Origin: CBDCUQ01 sp965222835
Lineage (GTDB): Bacteria; Pseudomonadota; Alphaproteobacteria; Rhizobiales; Hyphomicrobiaceae
NCBI GenBank assembly: GCA_965222835.1
Contig: CBDCUQ010000001.1
Coordinates: forward strand, 1 to 64,000
DNA: 64,000 nucleotides
Reading direction: 5' to 3'
In this document: piece by piece, positions 24,848 to 33,391 of the stretch
Numbering within the stretch: position 1 is the stretch's first letter
How the letters are laid out: each line of letters starts with the position of its first letter
The notes under the pieces: model-generated
The model's input: only the letters and a program-made list of their open reading frames with translations
What the model was told of the DNA's origin: nothing
Databases searched by the model: none
Translations under genes and position numbers: made by a program

Positions 24848-26761
24848 TTAAACAGCGACCTGCGTTCCCACTTCCACCACACGATCCGTGGGAATCCGGA
24901 AGTAGGTCGTCGCATCTTCCGCACTGCCGGCGAGCTTGATAAACAGCGCCTCTTGCCAGCGCGGCATTTCAGACTTGCGCGTTGTGCGCAGCGTACGCCG
25001 AGATAGGAAGAACGACGTCGCACCAATATCGATGTTGAGATCCTTGCGGCGGCATTGATCCAAAATTTTCGGCACCGACGGCGTTTCCATAAAGCCATAC
25101 CGCGCGGTCACTTTGATGAATGCCGTATTCGAGAAATCGACATCAAGGCGCTCGTGCCGCGCCACCCGCGGACTATCCTCAGTCTTAATCGTGAGGATGA
25201 TATTGCGCTCATGGAGCACACGATTGTGCTTCAGATTGTGCATGAGCGACGTGGGCGCGGCATCAACATCCGCAGACAGAAACACTGCCGTACCGTTCAC
25301 CCGTGCAGGCGGCTTGGCCTCCAGCTTTCTGACCAGCCAGTCGAGATCAGCCTCAGCCTTACGGGCCTGCTTGGAGAGAATGCCATAGCCACGCACCCAG
25401 GTGGCCATGATCGCACCCAGTGCGGCCGCAAGCATAAGCGGGACCCAGGCGCCTTGGAAGATTTTCAGTAGGTTGGAGAGAAGGAACAATTGCTCGACGA
25501 TGACGATCGGCACCATCAGAGCAAGCAGTTTCCAAAGTGGCCAGCCCCACAATCGCCAAATGACGAAGAACGCCATTGCGCTGTCGATAAGGATAGCGGC
25601 GGTAACCGAAACACCGTAGGCAGAAGCGAGATTGCTTGACGAACCGAATGACAACGTGACGACAACGACGAGGGCGAAGAGCGTCCAATTCACGCGCGGT
25701 AAATAGATTTGTCCGGCCACTTCCTCGGAGGTGTGCTTGATTGCGAGGCGTGGTAAGAGCCCGAGCTGTATCGCCTGGCGTGACAGCGAAAACGCCCCCG
25801 TGATGACGGCCTGGCTAGCCACCACGGTTGCGATCGTCGCCAAAATGACCACCGGAACCAGCGCCCATTCCGGATAGAGCCGATAAAACGGGCTTTCAAT
25901 GGCCTCGGGGTGCGCGAGCAGAAGCGCGCCCTGGCCAAAGTAATTGAGCACCAGGGCTGGCAATATGAACATCACCCATGCGGTTTGAATGGGCTTCCTG
26001 CCGAAGTGGCCGAGATCCGTATAAATCGCCTCTACACCCGTCACCGCAAGAAAGACAAAACCCATGACGGTGAATCCCAGCGCGCCGTGACTAAGCAAGA
26101 AGATGATGCCGTGCACAGGGTTGAGGGCATTGAGAACATCAAGGTCCTGGACAAGATTGGTGACACCACCCGCGGCCATGACAAGAAACCAAAGGGCCGT
26201 GAGCGGGCCAAAAACAAACGCGACCTTGGCCGTACCGCGCGACTGCACGGCAAAAAGCCCGGTCAGGACCACCAGCGCAATCGGCATCACAAGATCGTTG
26301 AAGGCCGGCGAAACCAGCCTGAGGCCTTCCACCGCAGAAAGCACGGAAATGGCCGGCGTAATGACCGCGTCGCCGAAGAAGAACGAAGCGCCGGCAATAC
26401 TGAGGCCAAGAATGAATGGCGCACTTCTCTTGGCCACAGATTGGCCAAGTGCCATGAGCGCGAACGTACCGCCTTCACCCTTGTTGTCGGCGCGAAGCAG
26501 CACCATGACGTATTTCAACGTCACGATGAGGATGAGCGACCACAAGATCAGCGAGAGAACACCGACCACGGCCTCACGATTGGAAACGCCGACGACCTGA
26601 GTGGCCGTGATGGCCACACGGAATGCGTAAAGCGGGCTTGTCCCGATGTCGCCAAACACGACACCGATCGCACCAATCACAAGCCCCCAAAACTTGCCGT
26701 TCTGAATATGGCTGTCCGCACCGCTGTCGGAGTTTTGGTCTGTGGCTTTGGACTGAGCCAC
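24848..26761 (-). CDS. kup: Low-affinity potassium transport system protein Kup
   Basis: A 637-residue Kup/HAK/KT proton-coupled potassium importer. The signature GVVFGDIGTSPLYAF lies in the first helix, followed by ADNKGEGGTFALMAL and about twelve transmembrane helices up to residue 460. A cytosolic C-terminal domain of about 170 residues follows. The GTG start at 26761 is supported by GGAGGT six or seven bases upstream. It is convergent with the PPC-domain gene (37-base gap) and divergent from rlmJ. Confidence 0.95.
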   Translation of the reverse strand: MAQSKATDQNSDSGADSHIQNGKFWGLVIGAIGVVFGDIGTSPLYAFRVAITATQVVGVSNREAVVGVLSLILWSLILIVTLKYVMVLLRADNKGEGGTFALMALGQSVAKRSAPFILGLSIAGASFFFGDAVITPAISVLSAVEGLRLVSPAFNDLVMPIALVVLTGLFAVQSRGTAKVAFVFGPLTALWFLVMAAGGVTNLVQDLDVLNALNPVHGIIFLLSHGALGFTVMGFVFLAVTGVEAIYTDLGHFGRKPIQTAWVMFILPALVLNYFGQGALLLAHPEAIESPFYRLYPEWALVPVVILATIATVVASQAVITGAFSLSRQAIQLGLLPRLAIKHTSEEVAGQIYLPRVNWTLFALVVVVTLSFGSSSNLASAYGVSVTAAILIDSAMAFFVIWRLWGWPLWKLLALMVPIVIVEQLFLLSNLLKIFQGAWVPLMLAAALGAIMATWVRGYGILSKQARKAEADLDWLVRKLEAKPPARVNGTAVFLSADVDAAPTSLMHNLKHNRVLHERNIILTIKTEDSPRVARHERLDVDFSNTAFIKVTARYGFMETPSVPKILDQCRRKDLNIDIGATSFFLSRRTLRTTRKSEMPRWQEALFIKLAGSAEDATTYFRIPTDRVVEVGTQVAV

Positions 26762-27129
26762 TGAGGCACCTCCAATGATGTCCGCGATTTCGCGGCAAGG
26801 TGGCCGGGCTTATACGCCGACTTCGCGACCCGTAAAAGCAAAAGAGATATGCGATCAGCCGAATTGAGGACTTGACGGGCCGTCACCCCGAATCGCTACG
26901 AGTCAGGCAAAGCCTCGTGGTGGCAGGCCAAATGTCGTTCGCCGCCAAGCGCCAACTCCTGTGCAGAACTGCGACACTTGGCCATTTCACAGCCCTCCAA
27001 TCCAGCGGGCGCGCGCGCCGCAGGGGGCCGAACACACACCCTGAAACACGGTGGCCATGAAACAAGCTTGAGGAGTTCCCGGCAGCGTGTGAGGCTTGGC
27101 CCCCGTGCCCGCCCCTTCAATGCGTTGTC
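26762..27129. other. Divergent intergenic region kup / rlmJ
   Basis: About 370 bases between divergent start codons. Open frames present here have low-complexity, Arg-rich translations and no ribosome-binding sites. It should hold both promoters. I see no riboswitch, tRNA or repeat. Confidence 0.4.
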
Positions 27130-27993
27130 ATGAACTACCGTCACGCCTACCACGCCGGTAATTTCGCGGATGTCCTGAAGCATGCCGCCTTGTCGCTTGT
27201 TATCGAGCATTTGAAAAAGAAGCCGGCGCCTTTCAGGGTTATCGATACGCATGCCGGAATCGGCACCTACGACCTCACTTCTGCAGAAGCGCAAAAGACG
27301 GGCGAATGGCGCCAGGGCATCGGACGCATCTACGAGAAAGTACTCCCACCTTCAGTCGCCGCCCTTCTGTCCCCTTACCTGTCCGCCGTCGCCGCGGAGA
27401 ACGCCGGTAGCAAACTTACGCGCTATCCGGGAAGCCCCGCCATCGCCCGGCACCTCCTGAGATCCGGCGACATCCTTGTCGCCAACGAGCTGCACCCGGC
27501 GGACGTCACAACACTTGAAACGAACTTCAGCCGCGACAAACAAACAAAGATCTTGAACCTCGATGCTTGGGCCGCGCTAAAGTCATTGCTGCCTCCTAAA
27601 GAGCGGCGTGGCGTGGTGCTCGTCGATCCGCCCTTCGAAGAACCCGGCGAGTTTGGCCGAATGGTCAAGGGACTTGCCGATGCCCATCGCCGATTTGCGA
27701 CGGGCACGCTCTTTCTTTGGTATCCAATCAAGGACGCGACCGCGGTGGCGTCCTTTCGGCGCGACATTGCCGCTTCCCGAATACCGAAAATCCTCAATGC
27801 CGAGCTTATGATCCGCCCACAGGGCGTGCCTGACATGCTCCGCGGGACGGGCCTAATCATCCTCAATCCGACCTACCAGCTCGATACCGCATTGGAGACA
27901 TTGCTTGTTTTTTTTGCAGACCGGTTTTCACAAGACCAACGAGGCAGCTTCCGCCTCGAGTGGCTGACCCGAGAACGCGTCACTTCATCGTGA
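27130..27993 (+). CDS. rlmJ: 23S rRNA (adenine(2030)-N6)-methyltransferase RlmJ
   Basis: A 287-residue RlmJ that methylates A2030 of 23S rRNA using S-adenosylmethionine. The start MNYRHAYHAGNFADVLKHAAL is diagnostic. The SAM site is VIDTHAGIGTYDL and the catalytic motif IV is VLVDPPFEEPGEF. Length equals the family norm. It is divergent from kup and followed about 245 bases later by a cold-shock gene. Confidence 0.93.
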   Translation: MNYRHAYHAGNFADVLKHAALSLVIEHLKKKPAPFRVIDTHAGIGTYDLTSAEAQKTGEWRQGIGRIYEKVLPPSVAALLSPYLSAVAAENAGSKLTRYPGSPAIARHLLRSGDILVANELHPADVTTLETNFSRDKQTKILNLDAWAALKSLLPPKERRGVVLVDPPFEEPGEFGRMVKGLADAHRRFATGTLFLWYPIKDATAVASFRRDIAASRIPKILNAELMIRPQGVPDMLRGTGLIILNPTYQLDTALETLLVFFADRFSQDQRGSFRLEWLTRERVTSS

Positions 27994-28238
27994 CACAATC
28001 AATTTATCTTGCGTGCCACGGTCCCATTCTAGATACTTGGGGCGCTCGGGCGAAACGTCCGCCCGGCGGAGACTGTTGAACTGGCATCTGAGACTGTTGC
28101 GCTTATGCGTTTCCAATCTCTCCATCGCATCATGATCCCCGTTACAGGACGCTTTCCGCCCATTATTGTACGGCACGTGCGCTGCCCCGAACGCATAGGC
28201 CGGCAACTTTGGACTTAGGGGCATTAGGAGAGTGAAAT

Positions 28239-28454
28239 ATGCGGCAGACCGGAACGGTCAAGTTCTATAACGAGACAAAGGGCTTCGGCTTCATCAAGCC
28301 GGACGAAGGTGGAGCGGACGTATTTGTCCACGTGAGCGCGATCGAGCGCTCTGGAATTGGGACGCTGACGGAGGGCGCACGCATCTCCTTCGAAACCGAG
28401 CCCGATAAACGCGGCAAAGGTCCCAAAGCCGTCAACCTGCAAGCGGAAGCTTGA
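28239..28454 (+). CDS. cspA: Cold-shock protein (CspA family)
   Basis: A 71-residue single cold-shock domain. RNP1 is KGFGFIKP and RNP2 is VFVHVSAIE, so it should bind single-stranded RNA or DNA and act as an RNA chaperone or antiterminator. The ATG is preceded by AGGAGAG. The 245 bases before it contain a 10-base direct repeat (GAGACTGTTG near 28070 and 28090) and could be a structured 5' leader as in other csp genes. A strong intrinsic terminator follows. Confidence 0.93.
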   Translation: MRQTGTVKFYNETKGFGFIKPDEGGADVFVHVSAIERSGIGTLTEGARISFETEPDKRGKGPKAVNLQAEA

Positions 28455-28492
28455 GGCACCGCGGCCACGGAAAGCGTAACAAAGCTGCCACG

Positions 28493-28517
28493 AAGCCCGG
28501 CAAAAAAGCCGGGCTTT
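28493..28517 (+). terminator. Intrinsic terminator after cspA
   Basis: A perfect 9-bp stem (AAGCCCGGC 28493-28501 with GCCGGGCTT 28508-28516) closes a six-A loop and is followed by TTTCACGTCTTTT. It is 38 bases after the cspA stop codon. Confidence 0.8.
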
Positions 28518-28608
28518 CACGTCTTTTCGGCCGGCAAAGATAGGCATCAGGGTGCGAGACGCGCTAGATTTGCCACCCGTTTCCTTGAAAGCGTAAGGGA
28601 GAAAGATC

Positions 28609-28929
28609 ATGTCGACCATCGTACGCACGCTTGTGGCCGTCGCAGCCACCGGGAGTCTGCTCGTCGCCGCCCAGACACCCGCCTATGCCAAGGAATGCTG
28701 GCGCAAAGGCGCAATCGGCCAAGCCGGCGACGTAGCCGGCGCAAAGTTCCAAGTCGACGAAGCGCTTCTGCAAGCTGTGAGCTGGGGAGCTTGGGCGGCT
28801 TGGATGGCAAGCGGCGGCACATCCTCGACGCCTGGCGGATACTCGTTCGGCCCGCGAAAGTACAAATGCAAGAAGGGTGGCACTTGGGGCGTGACTTGCC
28901 GCGGCGCGGCAACGATCTGCAAGCTTTAG
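28609..28929 (+). CDS. Small secreted Cys/Trp-rich protein of unknown function
   Basis: A 106-residue protein with a Sec signal (MSTIVRTLVAVAATGSLLVAAQTPAYA, cut after AYA). The mature part of about 80 residues has a Trp/Ala helix (ALLQAVSWGAWAAWMASGG), a Gly/Ser/Pro loop and four cysteines (ECWRKG, YKCKKGG, VTCRG, TICKL), probably two disulphides. The ribosome-binding site AGGGAG is strong. It is flanked by terminators on both sides and so is its own transcription unit. I do not recognise the family; it is the first of four small secreted proteins in a row. Confidence 0.7.
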   Translation: MSTIVRTLVAVAATGSLLVAAQTPAYAKECWRKGAIGQAGDVAGAKFQVDEALLQAVSWGAWAAWMASGGTSSTPGGYSFGPRKYKCKKGGTWGVTCRGAATICKL

Positions 28930-28991
28930 GCGGCTCTGAGAAAAACGACGTCCTTGAGTGGGCGCCACGTCACCTACGAGATAAAGCGTTG

Positions 28992-29019
28992 ACGCCGCGC
29001 AGAAGATTCTGCGCGGCGT
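28992..29019 (+). terminator. Strong hairpin, probable terminator
   Basis: A perfect 13-bp inverted repeat (28992-29004 with 29007-29019) with a two-base centre lies about 60 bases after the small secreted-protein gene. No clear U-run follows, so it may also serve as a stabilising 3' hairpin. Confidence 0.55.
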
Positions 29020-29155
29020 TCCTGTGTCATGCGCAAGACGCCCTGTTGGGCAAGAGCTGGAAGCCTACCCGATGGACACCACACCGGCACGATCATGGGA
29101 TTGGCACAAAGATGTGTTGAGTACCCCCCATCAATAAGCCGATGGAGGACAGGAC

Positions 29156-29416
29156 ATGATGAAAGCAACACTCAGCTTGGCAGCACTCCTTATTTCAACC
29201 GCTGCGCTCGCACCGGGCGCACTCGCCGGTTCGTGCATGAAGGTGACGGGTCACGGCACCGGCGTCACCGAGCCCGTCGCCAAGTTCATGTCGGAAGCGG
29301 CCGTGAAAAACGGCATCGCGAGCCGTGGACTGAAGGCGGCAGGAGACCTCAAGACAAGCTGCAAGACCGACGCCCTCGTGATCTCAAATTGCACCTCGTC
29401 GCAAAGAGCCTGCTGA
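29156..29416 (+). CDS. Small secreted protein of unknown function
   Basis: An 86-residue protein with a Sec signal (MMKATLSLAALLISTAALAPGALA) and a mature part of about 60 residues containing four cysteines (GSCMKV, TSCKT, SNCTS, RAC at the end). The body SCMKVTGHGTGVTEPVAKFMSEAAVKNGI resembles short periplasmic proteins I have seen in rhizobia, without known role. The ribosome-binding site GAGGA precedes a double ATG; the second, at 29159, is an equal choice. Base composition is like its neighbours. Confidence 0.65.
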   Translation: MMKATLSLAALLISTAALAPGALAGSCMKVTGHGTGVTEPVAKFMSEAAVKNGIASRGLKAAGDLKTSCKTDALVISNCTSSQRAC

Positions 29417-29683
29417 CCAAAAGCAACTTCTGAGCACATCTGTGCGGCCGCCTTTTCTGTGCCTGGAAGTCGGCCATAGAACCCGTCATACCCGTCATTC
29501 TGAGCCGGAGAGCCCAAAAAATGGCGGCCCGAGCCCCAGGTAGGCGGGACCGCCTTTCCCGTGGTTAGGCGGACACACACGGTATATTTTGCAACGCAAC
29601 TTTGTTATTGTGCGACGTCCCTGCCGGAATTTCAGTTAGAATTCCGGATGATCGTAGTGTCTTACATGCAAGGCGGATGCAAG

Positions 29684-29977
29684 ATGGTTCACCTGTTCAG
29701 ATTGACGGCAATCGTAGCGTTGATGGGTATTTTGGGGCTGTGTCTGCCTGCCAGTGCCCAACAGGGCAAGAACAAATCTCCGCGTCGGGGCGGCTATTCC
29801 TATTCCCAGGAAGACACCATCAATACTTACGGTGACTCCCGTACCAAATATGGCAGCACGAACACGTACCGCGACCCGTCCGTCGACACGCAGACCGACT
29901 TTGGTCCCTTCGACCACGGCTTTTTCTTCAACTCGGGCATCGGCAATCGCGGCGGCGACTCCCCGTATATGAACTAA
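29684..29977 (+). CDS. Small secreted Tyr/Gly/Ser-rich protein of unknown function
   Basis: A 97-residue protein with a Sec signal (MVHLFRLTAIVALMGILGLCLPASA, cut before QQG). The mature part is polar and probably disordered (RRGGYSYSQEDTINTYGDSRTKYGSTNTYRDP), ending GFFFNSGIGNRGGDSPYMN. There are no mature cysteines. I chose the ATG at 29684 because it begins the signal peptide and has an AAGG box; upstream in-frame ATGs at 29648 and 29666 are possible. Function unknown. Confidence 0.55.
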   Translation: MVHLFRLTAIVALMGILGLCLPASAQQGKNKSPRRGGYSYSQEDTINTYGDSRTKYGSTNTYRDPSVDTQTDFGPFDHGFFFNSGIGNRGGDSPYMN

Positions 29978-30203
29978 AGCCGGGACTGTCCTGAGAACGG
30001 AATTTGAGACCGGGCGCTAATTACCCCCACAATCTCCACATTTTGCGGTTTCAACCGTCATAGTGGCGCCAAGGTTTGGGGGCACCCGACATCTATGCTC
30101 CTTACGCCGTTAATCATTTTCGCGCTGCACTAGGCATGCCGAATGCCAGGCAGTATACCCAATCGGAAAGAGGCAATCGCCTCGAGCCAGTGGGAGACCT
30201 TTG

Positions 30204-31112
30204 ATGCGAGCCCTGACCAACAAACCCGGCCTGTTCGCCGCCGCAGTCGCGCTATCGTTTTTTGTAACGCCTGCAGCTGACGCGGCATGCAAGAGGATGG
30301 GCTTTCTCGTCAACGATTATGGCAAGGATGGTCCCACCGAAGATGCCAAGCGTCTACTCGACGGTCACATCGCCTCGTGGGCGGCCAAACAGGGCATCAA
30401 GGAATACACGGTCGGCAAGAAAACCGTGAGCTGCGAATTATTCCTCGATGTGCTGCTATTCGACGAGCATACCTGCACGGCATCGGCGACCGTTTGCTGG
30501 GGAGACAACAAACCGAAGGCCAAGACCGCGGCCACCGACAAGAAGGTCGAGGAAAAGAAGGACACCAAAAAAGCTCATGCGAAGTCGGCTAAACCGGATG
30601 CAAAAACGGCGGACGCAAAACCAGACGGCGCTAAGCCGGGCGAAACTGCAACAAGCAACAGCGCAAACACGGCTGCTGGATCACCGGTTTCAACCGTAGA
30701 AGACGCAGCAAATGCGACGGCCGCCGCGAATCCTGGAACCGATGCATCCGCTCCAGGAGCGGCAGACTCCAAATCGGTAGCACCGACCGAGACCGGCGCA
30801 CTACCGGCCGCGGCGGCAGCTGCGGCCGCAGCAAGAGCCGCACCGGCCAAAATCGAAGCAACGCCAACCGCATCGCCGGCGGCCACAACACCAACGGCCG
30901 CAGAGAACGCAGCCAAGGCGGCCCTAGTCGCGGCAGAACGGGCCGCCGCCGCAGCCGAGCGCGCCGCCGCCGCTGCTGAACGCGCTGCCAAGGCCGCTGA
31001 AGACAAGGCGGCGGCTCTTGCGGCAGCCGCGAAGGGCGCAGGCGCCGCGGAGAGCAAGCCTACTGGCGCTGTGGTTCCGCCCGTTACGCCGGACCCATCC
31101 AAGGCTCCGTAA
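30204..31112 (+). CDS. Secreted protein with Cys-rich head and long Ala-rich tail
   Basis: A 302-residue exported protein. A Sec signal (MRALTNKPGLFAAAVALSFFVTPAADA) is followed by an 80-residue globular head with four cysteines (AACKRMG, VSCELF, HTCTAS, TVCWGD). From about residue 100 it turns into a Lys/Ala/Asp-rich and then almost pure Ala/Glu/Arg region with AAAERAA repeated three times (residues about 248-270), ending in Pro-rich sequence. The tail could form a single long helix spanning the periplasm or touching peptidoglycan, which is inference. The ATG at 30204 is two codons after GGGAGACC; a TTG lies just before it. No known family. Confidence 0.65.
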   Translation: MRALTNKPGLFAAAVALSFFVTPAADAACKRMGFLVNDYGKDGPTEDAKRLLDGHIASWAAKQGIKEYTVGKKTVSCELFLDVLLFDEHTCTASATVCWGDNKPKAKTAATDKKVEEKKDTKKAHAKSAKPDAKTADAKPDGAKPGETATSNSANTAAGSPVSTVEDAANATAAANPGTDASAPGAADSKSVAPTETGALPAAAAAAAAARAAPAKIEATPTASPAATTPTAAENAAKAALVAAERAAAAAERAAAAAERAAKAAEDKAAALAAAAKGAGAAESKPTGAVVPPVTPDPSKAP

Positions 31113-31156
31113 GTCTGAGAACGAGCTAGAGTCGGTCTGATTTAAATCGAACCACG

Positions 31157-31213
31157 CACTCCCCCTCCCGGCCACCCATTACGACGATGAATTGGGTGGC
31201 AGGGAGAGGAGTG
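31157..31213. repeat. 52-bp hairpin repeat, copy 2 (with longer stem)
   Basis: The core 31162-31213 matches 7740-7791 at 50 of 52 positions. Here the palindrome extends outward: CACTCC at 31157 pairs with GGAGTG at 31208-31213, so almost the whole element folds into one long hairpin with an 11-14 base loop containing CGACGATGAA. It sits between two convergent genes, 44 bases after one stop and 43 bases from the other, fitting a bidirectional terminator or REP-like element. Confidence 0.78.
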
Positions 31214-31256
31214 CCGGCTAAGCGATTCCGGCGAAGCCGAACATGCTCAAAGGACG

Positions 31257-32066
31257 TTAGGTTGAAGGTTTGAGCGGTGCCAGCCGTTCAAGCCGCAACC
31301 GATGGCGCTCATCCGTGAGCAGGAGCACCGCTGCAACGCCCGCGATCAAAACAGCAAGCCCCGTTGCACCGGAAATCAGAAACATAATCATCACTTGATA
31401 CTTGGCGGCTTGAACGGGACTGACGCCCGCCAGGATCTGCCCCGTCATCATGCCCGGCAGCGAAACAACACCCGTCGCCGCCATTGCCGTCAGAATGGGC
31501 ATAAGCCCCGTCTTCAAACCGCGTCTCAAAATGTCCGACAGAGCCGCCGTGCGCGACTCTCCCAGCGCAAGGCGCGTCTCAATGATCGCCCGCTCGCGCG
31601 TCGCACCTTCCGTGACCGTATCCAGAACCAAACTGACTCCGGCCAACGCATTGCCCAGCATCATGCCCAGAATCGGCAAGAAGAACCGGGGCGCATGCCA
31701 CGGCTCGTTCCCAATAACGCTCGCTGTTGCAAAAACTGTCGCCATGAGACCGGCAACAAATGTTGGGCCGGCCCCAAGAGCGAATGCTTTCCAACCCAAG
31801 AACCGGCGGCTCTGCCGCGAGACCACTTCCCAGCCGGCAGCGACAAGCATGACAACCGCGAACAGCGCCGTCCACTCGGGTGCATCCACCTCGAATATGA
31901 ACTTCAACACCAAGGCCACGAGAGCAAGCTGGACAACCATGCGCAGCGCCGCCACGGCCATGCTCCGTTCGACGCCCAACCGGAACACGATGGAAATGAC
32001 ACCCGAAGCCATGAGGAGCAACGAGGCCAGCGCCAGACCTGACAATTCGAGAGGCACGTAGGTCAT
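31257..32066 (-). CDS. fetB: ABC transporter permease, FetB/YbbM family
   Basis: A 269-residue membrane protein with seven or so hydrophobic segments. The central block FFLPILGMMLGNALAGVSLVLD, the LALGESRTAAL loop and the GVVSLPGMMTGQILAGVSPVQAAKYQ block are highly conserved in the FetB family. The E. coli relative, with FetA, is implicated in iron export and hydrogen peroxide resistance. It overlaps fetA as ATGA, and the two form a complete half-type exporter. Substrate by homology only. Confidence 0.85.
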   Translation of the reverse strand: MTYVPLELSGLALASLLLMASGVISIVFRLGVERSMAVAALRMVVQLALVALVLKFIFEVDAPEWTALFAVVMLVAAGWEVVSRQSRRFLGWKAFALGAGPTFVAGLMATVFATASVIGNEPWHAPRFFLPILGMMLGNALAGVSLVLDTVTEGATRERAIIETRLALGESRTAALSDILRRGLKTGLMPILTAMAATGVVSLPGMMTGQILAGVSPVQAAKYQVMIMFLISGATGLAVLIAGVAAVLLLTDERHRLRLERLAPLKPST

Positions 32067-32764
32067 GCCGCACTGGTCCTCATCTGTTGGGCGTTCTGGG
32101 CGAGCTGCAACCGCGCGTGCGCCAGACGCGCACTAAGGCCCTTGTCATGACTGACAAGAAGCACCGAGCGCTGTGTCAGAAGTTGAAAACGGATCATCTC
32201 CTCAACGAGCCCCGCATTCGCCCCGTCGAGGGCCGCCGTCGGTTCATCGAGCAGAAGAACGTGCGGCTCATCCAGCAACGCGCGTGCCAGCGCAAAACGT
32301 TGCCGCTCTCCCGTCGACAGTAACGCAATGGGACGGCTGAGCAGCAAGGGAGCAAGAGCGAGCGATCGCATAGTCCGATGCAACCGCGACAGGCTCTTGG
32401 GATCGTTAGGCAGACCCTCTTCAACGGTATCTGTCCACCAGACAGGTTCGGCCGCAGCATAACGAACGAGTGTCCGCCATTGGGTCCCGCTCATCTCAGA
32501 GCGCGCGGCACCGTCAAGATAGACTTGACCCTGGGCCGGATCGAGATCGGCAATGGCCCGCAGGAGGCGCGTCTTGCCGGACCCCGAAGGGCCCTCAACG
32601 GCCAAGCACTCACCGTTCGCCACCTCGAACGTGAGTGGCGGAAAGTTTCCAATCTTAAGACGCTCAACACGAAGCAACGGCGGCCAACCCCTTCTCGCAA
32701 AGAAAAGGCTTAGCAAGCGTGCTGCCGTGTTGCCAGTGGCCCCCGGACGCAGGCCCAGCACCAT
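32063..32764 (-). CDS. fetA: ABC transporter ATP-binding protein, FetA-like
   Basis: A 233-residue ATPase with Walker A GPSGSGKT, signature LSTGERQRFALARAL, Walker B HVLLLDEPTAALD and switch His in VSHDKG. The ABC signature begins LSTGE instead of LSGGQ, as in several FetA-like proteins. It drives the permease encoded immediately downstream. The start is uncertain: the ATG at 32764 has no good ribosome-binding site, and the conserved domain starts only about residue 30 (LLRVERLKIGNFPPL). It is expressed together with fetB through an ATGA overlap. Confidence 0.83.
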   Translation of the reverse strand: MVLGLRPGATGNTAARLLSLFFARRGWPPLLRVERLKIGNFPPLTFEVANGECLAVEGPSGSGKTRLLRAIADLDPAQGQVYLDGAARSEMSGTQWRTLVRYAAAEPVWWTDTVEEGLPNDPKSLSRLHRTMRSLALAPLLLSRPIALLSTGERQRFALARALLDEPHVLLLDEPTAALDGANAGLVEEMIRFQLLTQRSVLLVSHDKGLSARLAHARLQLAQNAQQMRTSAA

Positions 32765-32795
32765 CCACGGCAATTCTCGTAACAGAGCTTAGGGG

Positions 32796-33164
32796 TTAGG
32801 CCGCGACGGGAATCTCGGAAAACTTACCGACAAGAGCCTCGCGATCGAACGGCTTCAAGATGTAATCATCGGCCCCCGCCGCATAGGCCCGCAAGAGATC
32901 GTCGGGATCATTCTCGGTCGTGCAGTAGACGATGTAAGGCCGGTTCTTTGCATGCAACAACCGGATCGCCGTCAGGAATTCCGTCGCCCCCATACCCGGC
33001 ATGTGCCAATCGAGAAGAATGACATCAGGCAACTTCTCAGTGCAAAGATCTAGCGCCTCCTGGCCGTCTTCTGCCTCGGCAATCTCAAAGTCCTGGCTTT
33101 CAAGAATAAGACGAGCGACCTTGCGAATAACACTCGAGTCGTCAACGATCAGGCACCGTTTCAT
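32796..33164 (-). CDS. Single-domain CheY-like response regulator downstream of chpT
   Basis: A 122-residue stand-alone receiver domain. Phospho-acceptor Asp lies in VILLDWHMPGM, with DD near the N-terminus (CLIVDDSS), Thr in VYCTTEND and Lys in YILKPFD. It has no output domain, so it acts by protein contact or as a phosphate sink or relay. It lies 227 bases downstream of chpT on the same strand. The sequence does not look like CpdR or DivK as I know them, so I leave it unnamed. The ATG at 33164 is preferred over 33182 because the domain begins there. Confidence 0.85.
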   Translation of the reverse strand: MKRCLIVDDSSVIRKVARLILESQDFEIAEAEDGQEALDLCTEKLPDVILLDWHMPGMGATEFLTAIRLLHAKNRPYIVYCTTENDPDDLLRAYAAGADDYILKPFDREALVGKFSEIPVAA

Positions 33165-33391
33165 GGGGCAAGTTCCGCGCAATAGAAATAACGAACCACC
33201 CGGCCCATACGAGACGGACGGCGACCCGGGTACTGTGCTGAGAAACCATTAACCATTCGTTTCCACAAACACCGTGGATTGGTGCCCCCAGCGAACGGCC
33301 CGCTCCATTAAGCAGAATACGAGGCGACGCCTGCCCCTACGCCCCAAGCGCACGGCCGGCCATTCCCTTCGTTTGCAGATCTTTTTGAGCT

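Noticed and set aside
25910..26764. A 284-codon open frame opposite kup
   Set aside because: Composed largely of His, Arg, Lys and Asp, the complement of hydrophobic membrane codons; not a plausible protein.
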